Below are positions 61,301-64,000 of a stretch of 64,000 nucleotides of DNA, one piece after another (the first letter of the stretch is position 1; every line of letters starts with the position of its first letter). Location of the stretch: contig JAFWQJ010000039.1 in assembly GCA_017545185.1 (NCBI GenBank), positions 58,205 through 122,204 of the forward strand, in the 5' to 3' direction. Made by a program: the position numbers and the translations under genes. The notes under the pieces are model-generated. The model made no database searches and had not been told where the DNA came from. It saw only the letters and a list, made by a program, of their open reading frames with translations. The stretch comes from Oscillospiraceae bacterium. Its GTDB lineage: Bacteria; Bacillota; Clostridia; Oscillospirales; Ruminococcaceae.

Positions 61301-61424
61301 CTGCCTCGATCACAGCAGGTGCGGATGCAAATCTGAACTGTGCCGGAGCAATCAGATTGCCCGTGACAGTCAGAACTGCCAGAATGCCGGCCGCAGACCG
61401 GCGGATAGAATGCTTTTTGCTCAT
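58305..61424 (-). CDS. Large secreted protein with LRR-like, Cys-pair and shared C-terminal modules
   Basis: A 1,039-residue secreted protein. A signal peptide (about 1-45) precedes a BspA/DUF285-type leucine-rich part (about 60-230; FTNLESLVVQESVDASNVYDFGWTFAGLTKLETVDLSGL in outline). Between about 340 and 620 come repeats of roughly 70 residues with pattern GH.YGEPxWEWAxDASxAxAxFTCxxC. The C-terminal module (about 625-1005; FIIKQNHTLLVNGKIGVNYLVQFAEG, then YMATYGSYAQRYFDVNTDNLA) is nearly identical to that of the gene upstream. A Glu/Pro/Ala tail ends the chain. AGGAGG fixes the start. No dockerin or anchor is seen. It is followed by the 30-residue peptide gene. Confidence 0.85.
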   Translation of the reverse strand: MSKKHSIRRSAAGILAVLTVTGNLIAPAQFRFASAPAVIEAEAATINSSNAWNHSGITWDAATGTLTIKKGITNAEGAVGKDHPDQITGDLHTSFFSTISYSKVKHIVIADGATLPKSWYHLFQNFTNLESLVVQESVDASNVYDFGWTFAGLTKLETVDLSGLTNVTTVDYIENMFNGCSSIKVIDLSMLTGDNAGMREWGKHVSIDHIKKAIAGCNQIEDLNLTGEYLYNLVENVKSQQGSRIGNIDNILDEMLADNTSPHIEEIRQRLKQRYLDYAAAIADLHQWRPGAWHWDTEAKTCTVDVKKLKDDATGRHPEKDPDNWAWQYGLPCFYEYSVDPAPTCTDEGTKLIIAKWTNTDVDPNVTYTNDEKLTESVDALGHVFEAAGFEWAEDLSSAKLVEVCSRCDAERRTDAVVSCEHFDATCTKAEYEVYTATCNGLKEEKTVNDISPELGHQFTVPAWAWDGYSSAVLTLSCARENCSENVTVTDVEITSEITAEPTCTETGIRTYKATAVYNGVTYTNEKEEVLPAAEHTYGEPEWNWANDASYAEAVFTCQQNDSTFTLEAEIGEPVVTSEATCTGAGAELYTATVTFNGETYEDVKEFEIPAKGHSYGEPAWEWAADASSASAKFTCSKCGDEKTVNAVVGEGVVSQEPGLATAGTMTYTATATFEDVEYTATKDVAIAPTFIIKQNHTLLVNGKIGVNYLVQFAEGVENPVMTAWHTQENGEWVKTEITGKHNLNDDGEWDGRYRFTYMVAAPEMADTIYCTYAATLNGAEVSTDAEDPFTYSVQAYLDGRMQKSTDEKMRTLAAYMATYGSYAQRYFDVNTDNLADANVESLYGPVTIDRSYVNTDAAEQVIEDSIENATAAVASHSLILDAATTLRYIVTLEDESVLPDAYLAYRVAGSEDSFKYAKIVRNKREDGSIRLIADIVGIKAPDMTDAYEAYVCVKNGSAYEQISLTTIYSPECYIASRLEKSSNETLKSTLTALMMYCHAAREYFGLDAVDPDEESAEPAEPAQEAPAAEEPSEEIPFD

Positions 61425-61534
61425 TAATTCAACCTCCTGAAAAAAGTATGCCTGATTACTTTTACACGCTGCAGAATGTTCCCACATAACCGCAGATCCC
61501 ACATTTTCCGCAGTCAATCATTCACAGCCTGTTC

Positions 61535-61563
61535 ATTATACCATGAAATTCCAGCAGTGTCAA
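61535..61563 (-). promoter_or_regulatory. Consensus promoter of the LRR-type cassette
   Basis: TTGACA (61563-61558), 17 bases, TATAAT (61540-61535) on the minus strand, a perfect match; the leader is about 100 bases. The rest of 61425-61750 is AT-rich without a visible gene. Confidence 0.82.
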
Positions 61564-61750
61564 TCATTTCACATAAACTATTTAGGGGTTTTCAAATTTC
61601 TGTGTTTTCGTCAAATTAGTTTAATCGAAGCTTGCAGATTTAGCTATATGCAATAAAACAAATTCTGTGAAAATGCTCGCTGTCCATACAATAATCAGTT
61701 CAATCTTTTCCGGGAAGCGTGTCCGTCCGGGCTGATTTCCTTTTAACAAA

Positions 61751-61786
61751 AAAGCAGACAGACAGCCGTAGCTGCCTGCCTGCTTT
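61751..61786 (-). terminator. Terminator behind peptide gene 2
   Basis: On the minus strand AAGCAGGCAGGCAG pairs with CTGTCTGTCTGCTT (G-U pairs) around CTACGG and runs into TTTTTTG. It has a different sequence from the terminator of copy 1. Confidence 0.85.
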
Positions 61787-61809
61787 CATTGTTCAGATCA
61801 AGTCGGAGC

Positions 61810-61902
61810 TCAGTCGTCCTCCTCGGTCTCGTAGCTGCTTCTGGTGATGACGTCCTCTGCATCAAATGCAACGACGGTCAGTTCCGGAGTCTGGTACTTC
61901 AT
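61810..61902 (-). CDS. 30-residue peptide, copy 2
   Basis: Identical to copy 1 in all 93 bases and in 19 further bases past the stop, while the ribosome-binding region (AAGAGGCG here) and terminators differ. It lies 49 bases after the disrupted large gene. Identity of a short gene amid diverged flanks points to recent duplication, gene conversion or strong selection. Confidence 0.75.
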   Translation of the reverse strand: MKYQTPELTVVAFDAEDVITRSSYETEEDD

Positions 61903-61951
61903 ATTTCTCGCCTCTTTTCTCAAAGTGAAATTCAGATATACCTTTCAGCCA

Positions 61952-63869
61952 TTATTCTGCATCCAGATCAAAGTAATCTCTTGCAGCATGGCAGTACATC
62001 ATCAGTGCGACCAGCGTGCTCTTGAGCGTCTCGTTACTGCTCTTTGCCAGTCTGCTTGCAATGTAGCACTCGGGGCTGTAGATCGTGGTCAGGCTGATCT
62101 GCTCGTAGGAAGAACCGTTCTTCACACAGATATATGCCTCGTAAGCATCGGTCATGTCCGGTGCCTTGATGCCGACGATGTCAGCGACCAGGCGGATCGA
62201 GCCGTCCTCTCTCTTGTTTCTGACGATCTTCGCATACTTGAAGCTGTCCTCAGAGCCTGCAACGCGGTATGCCAGATATGCATTCGGGAGCACGGACTCG
62301 TCTTCCAGCGTCACGATGTAACGAAGCGTCGTTGCAGCATCCAGAATGAGGGAGTGCGAGGTGACCTCGGCGGTCGCATTTTCAATGCTGTCCTCGATGA
62401 CCTGCTCAGCAGCGTCGGTGTTCACATAGCTTCTGTCAATCGTAACCGGGCCGTAAAGGCTCTCGACATTTGCATCTGCAAGATTGTCGGTGTTCACATC
62501 GAAGTAACGCTGTGCGTAAGAACCGTAGGTCGCCATGTAAGCTGCCAGCGTTCTCATCTTCTCGTCCTTGGACTTCTGCATTCTGCCGTCCAGATACGCC
62601 TGAACAGAGTAGGTAAACGGATCCTCCGCATCGGTCGAAACCTCAGCGCCGTTCAGCGTCGCTGCATAAGTGCAGTAGATCGTGTCTGCCATTTCCGGAG
62701 CCGCGACCATGTAGGTGAATTTGTAGCGGCCGTCCCACTCACCGTCATCGTTCAGGTTGTGCTTGCCGGTGATCTCAGTCTTGACCCACTCGCCGTTCTT
62801 CTGGGTATGCCATGCGGTCATGACCGGATTCTCAACGCCCTCTGCGAACTGCACGAGATAGTTGACGCCGATCTTGCCGTTGACGAGCAGCGTGTGGTTC
62901 TGCTTGATGATAAAGGTCGGAGCGATCGCAACGTCCTTGGTCGCGGTGTACTCAACATCGTTGAAGGTCGCGGTCGCGGTGTAGGTCATGGTGCCTGCGG
63001 TCGCAAGACCCGGCTCCTGCGAAACAACGCCTTCGCCGACGACTGCGTTCACAGTCTTCTCGTCACCGCACTTGCTGCAGGTGAACTTTGCGCTTGCGGA
63101 AGAAGCATCTGCTGCCCATTCCCATGCCGGTTCGCCGTAAACGTGATCTGTCGTCTCGACGGAAACAACACCTGTTACGATTTCATAATTGTTGGTATCA
63201 TCCGGCGTGAACTGATAATTCACGGTGCCTTCCTCGGATATTTCCTCCGAAGTCACTGCCAGCGTACCGGCAACGGATTCGTCGGTGCGGGACAGAACGA
63301 GATCCGCGAATGTCTGGTTGCATGCAAGCGTTGCCGCCGAAACCGTGCCCAGATTCGGAATTGCCTGTGCGATCGCAACCGTTGCAGAACCGGTCACTGC
63401 GTTGAAGTTGTCCTTCGTCACCTTGTAGTACACAGTGTAGCTGCCTGCATTGGTGCAGGTCGGATTTGCTTCGCTGTACTCGCCGTCTTCGGACTCTGCA
63501 TACATAACCGTCGCGCCTGCCGGTGCACTCACGCTGATTCCGTGTGCTGCGCCGTCATAGGTGCCGGTGTAGCCCTCTGCCTCGACGTCTTCCATGCTTG
63601 CTGCTGCGATCGTGAAATCGATCGTTGCATTCGCCGGCAGCTTGTAGTTCGGATTGGAAAGCGCATCTGCCGTTGCGACATACTCGCCAGCTGCGGTCTG
63701 TCCGCCCGTGACGTTCACATCACAGCTGTCGCCCTCGACCAGATTGCTAACGGTCGCCTTCGGTGCCTGCTCTTCGCCGGTGTAGGTCAGATCGGTATCC
63801 GTCCATTCGAGCACCGCCTCAAGCTGGGCGATCTCAACCGTTGCAGAACCGGTCACTGCGTTGAAGTTG
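61952..63869 (-). pseudogene. Large secreted protein with MBG-like repeats, 5' end disrupted
   Basis: About 639 codons of the 3' part of a gene related to its neighbour. Visible are MBG/YDG-like beta repeats (TYTGEEQAPKATVSNLVEGD; GYTGTYDGAAHGISVSAPAG), then one GHVYGEPAWEWAADASSA-type unit and the C-terminal module that is nearly identical to that of the LRR-type protein, ending FDLDAE. The frame breaks at 63869: NFNAVTGSATV, elsewhere preceded by TKD, is here preceded by foreign sequence with an in-frame stop at 63901-63899. No signal peptide or start with a binding site remains in the window, so the 5' part was separated by insertion or lost. Confidence 0.78.
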
Positions 63870-63870
63870 C

Positions 63871-63925
63871 AAAAGGCTTCCCCCTGGTGGGGAAGCTGTC
63901 AGCCGAAGGCTGACTGATGAGGGGG
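63871..63925. mobile_element. Double-hairpin REP-like element interrupting the secreted protein gene
   Basis: Two perfect stems follow each other: GCTTCCCC/GGGGAAGC (63876-63896) and GTCAGCC/GGCTGAC (63898-63914), then TGATGAGGGGGG. This form (hairpin, second hairpin, TGATGAGG) is common as a dispersed element in gut Firmicutes. It starts two bases after the point where the large gene is broken. Confidence 0.65.
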
Positions 63926-63957
63926 GCTATCGCTCAACCAGCTCGAAAGGATCCTCT

Positions 63958-64000
63958 ATGAAGTCACTCAAGAACGCAAATCTGACCGAATACTCAAAAA
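63958..64000 (+). CDS. Start of an unidentified gene, cut by window edge
   Basis: An ATG at 63958 with AAAGGA six bases upstream opens a frame of 14 codons to the window end, MKSLKNANLTEYSK. The short stretch recalls the N-termini of DUF559 endonuclease-like proteins that occur next to such REP elements, but this is too little for a firm call; a transposase is the main alternative. Confidence 0.35.
   Translation, partial: MKSLKNANLTEYSK

Noticed and set aside
58428-61427. Plus-strand frame of 999 codons, and a similar one at 61844-63913
   Set aside because: Both are antisense to the secreted protein genes, mirror their repeats, and have Cys/Arg-rich nonsense composition without start signals.
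61425-61750. AT-rich stretch as a possible origin or small-gene region
   Set aside because: I see only a promoter; no DnaA-box cluster, iteron or frame with a ribosome-binding site was found.

Overview
The window reads as chromosome of a GC-rich, anaerobic, fibre-degrading Firmicute of the Ruminococcus type (Oscillospiraceae/Ruminococcaceae). Grounds: a GH5 endoglucanase and an M6-type protease that both carry dockerins (cellulosome parts), a sporulation protease (SpoIVB), a V/A-type ATPase, FabK as enoyl-ACP reductase, a T-box leader on valS, AGGAGG-type ribosome binding sites with frequent TTG starts, and repeat-rich secreted proteins. A R. champanellensis-like species is my guess from cellulosome parts plus high GC; the sequence alone does not fix the species.

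Layout. 1-6.3 kb: end of spoIVB, HPr, rimM-trmD, deoB, and the ddl-murF-scpB operon. 7.6-13.1 kb: nagA, a large ROK sugar kinase, an SDR epimerase, tadA and a degenerate CPBP-like membrane protein. 13.3-16.9 kb: dockerin GH5 cellulase and an ECF sigma/anti-sigma pair. 17.1-27.3 kb: nine-gene V/A-ATPase operon from a perfect consensus promoter, extended by an unknown gene and an N-carbamoylputrescine amidase. 27.4-29.9 kb: two paralogous lipoproteins plus a radical SAM/SPASM enzyme, a candidate peptide- or protein-modifying system. 30-33.2 kb: HAD phosphatase, WapI-like protein, phosphoglucomutase, L31. 33.5-41.5 kb: fatty-acid synthesis operon in the streptococcal gene order (fabH-acpP-fabK-fabD-fabG-fabF-fabZ-accD-accA), headed by a TetR regulator with three operators on its promoter. 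42-47.4 kb: giant polytopic membrane protein and dockerin protease. 47.6-52.4 kb: DnaD and DnaI-like helicase loader, nucleoside kinase, SLOG protein, degenerate LCP protein. 52.6-55.7 kb: valS with T-box. 55.7-57.1 kb: XRE repressor with three paralogous small membrane proteins and a three-operator promoter. 57.2-58.1 kb: small membrane peptide and CE4 deacetylase.

58.1-64 kb is the most unusual part. Two large secreted proteins have different N-terminal modules (leucine-rich versus MBG-like) but nearly identical C-terminal halves. Each is followed within about 50 bases by the same 30-residue peptide gene, identical at nucleotide level. The upstream copy is cut by a double-hairpin repeat and the start of another reading frame at the window edge.

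Across the window at least three families of GC-rich hairpin repeats sit directly behind stop codons, often in front of a terminator, which suggests a shared role at mRNA 3' ends or a mobile origin. Gene calls rest on recognised protein motifs; promoters, operators and terminators were read by eye, and no database search was possible.
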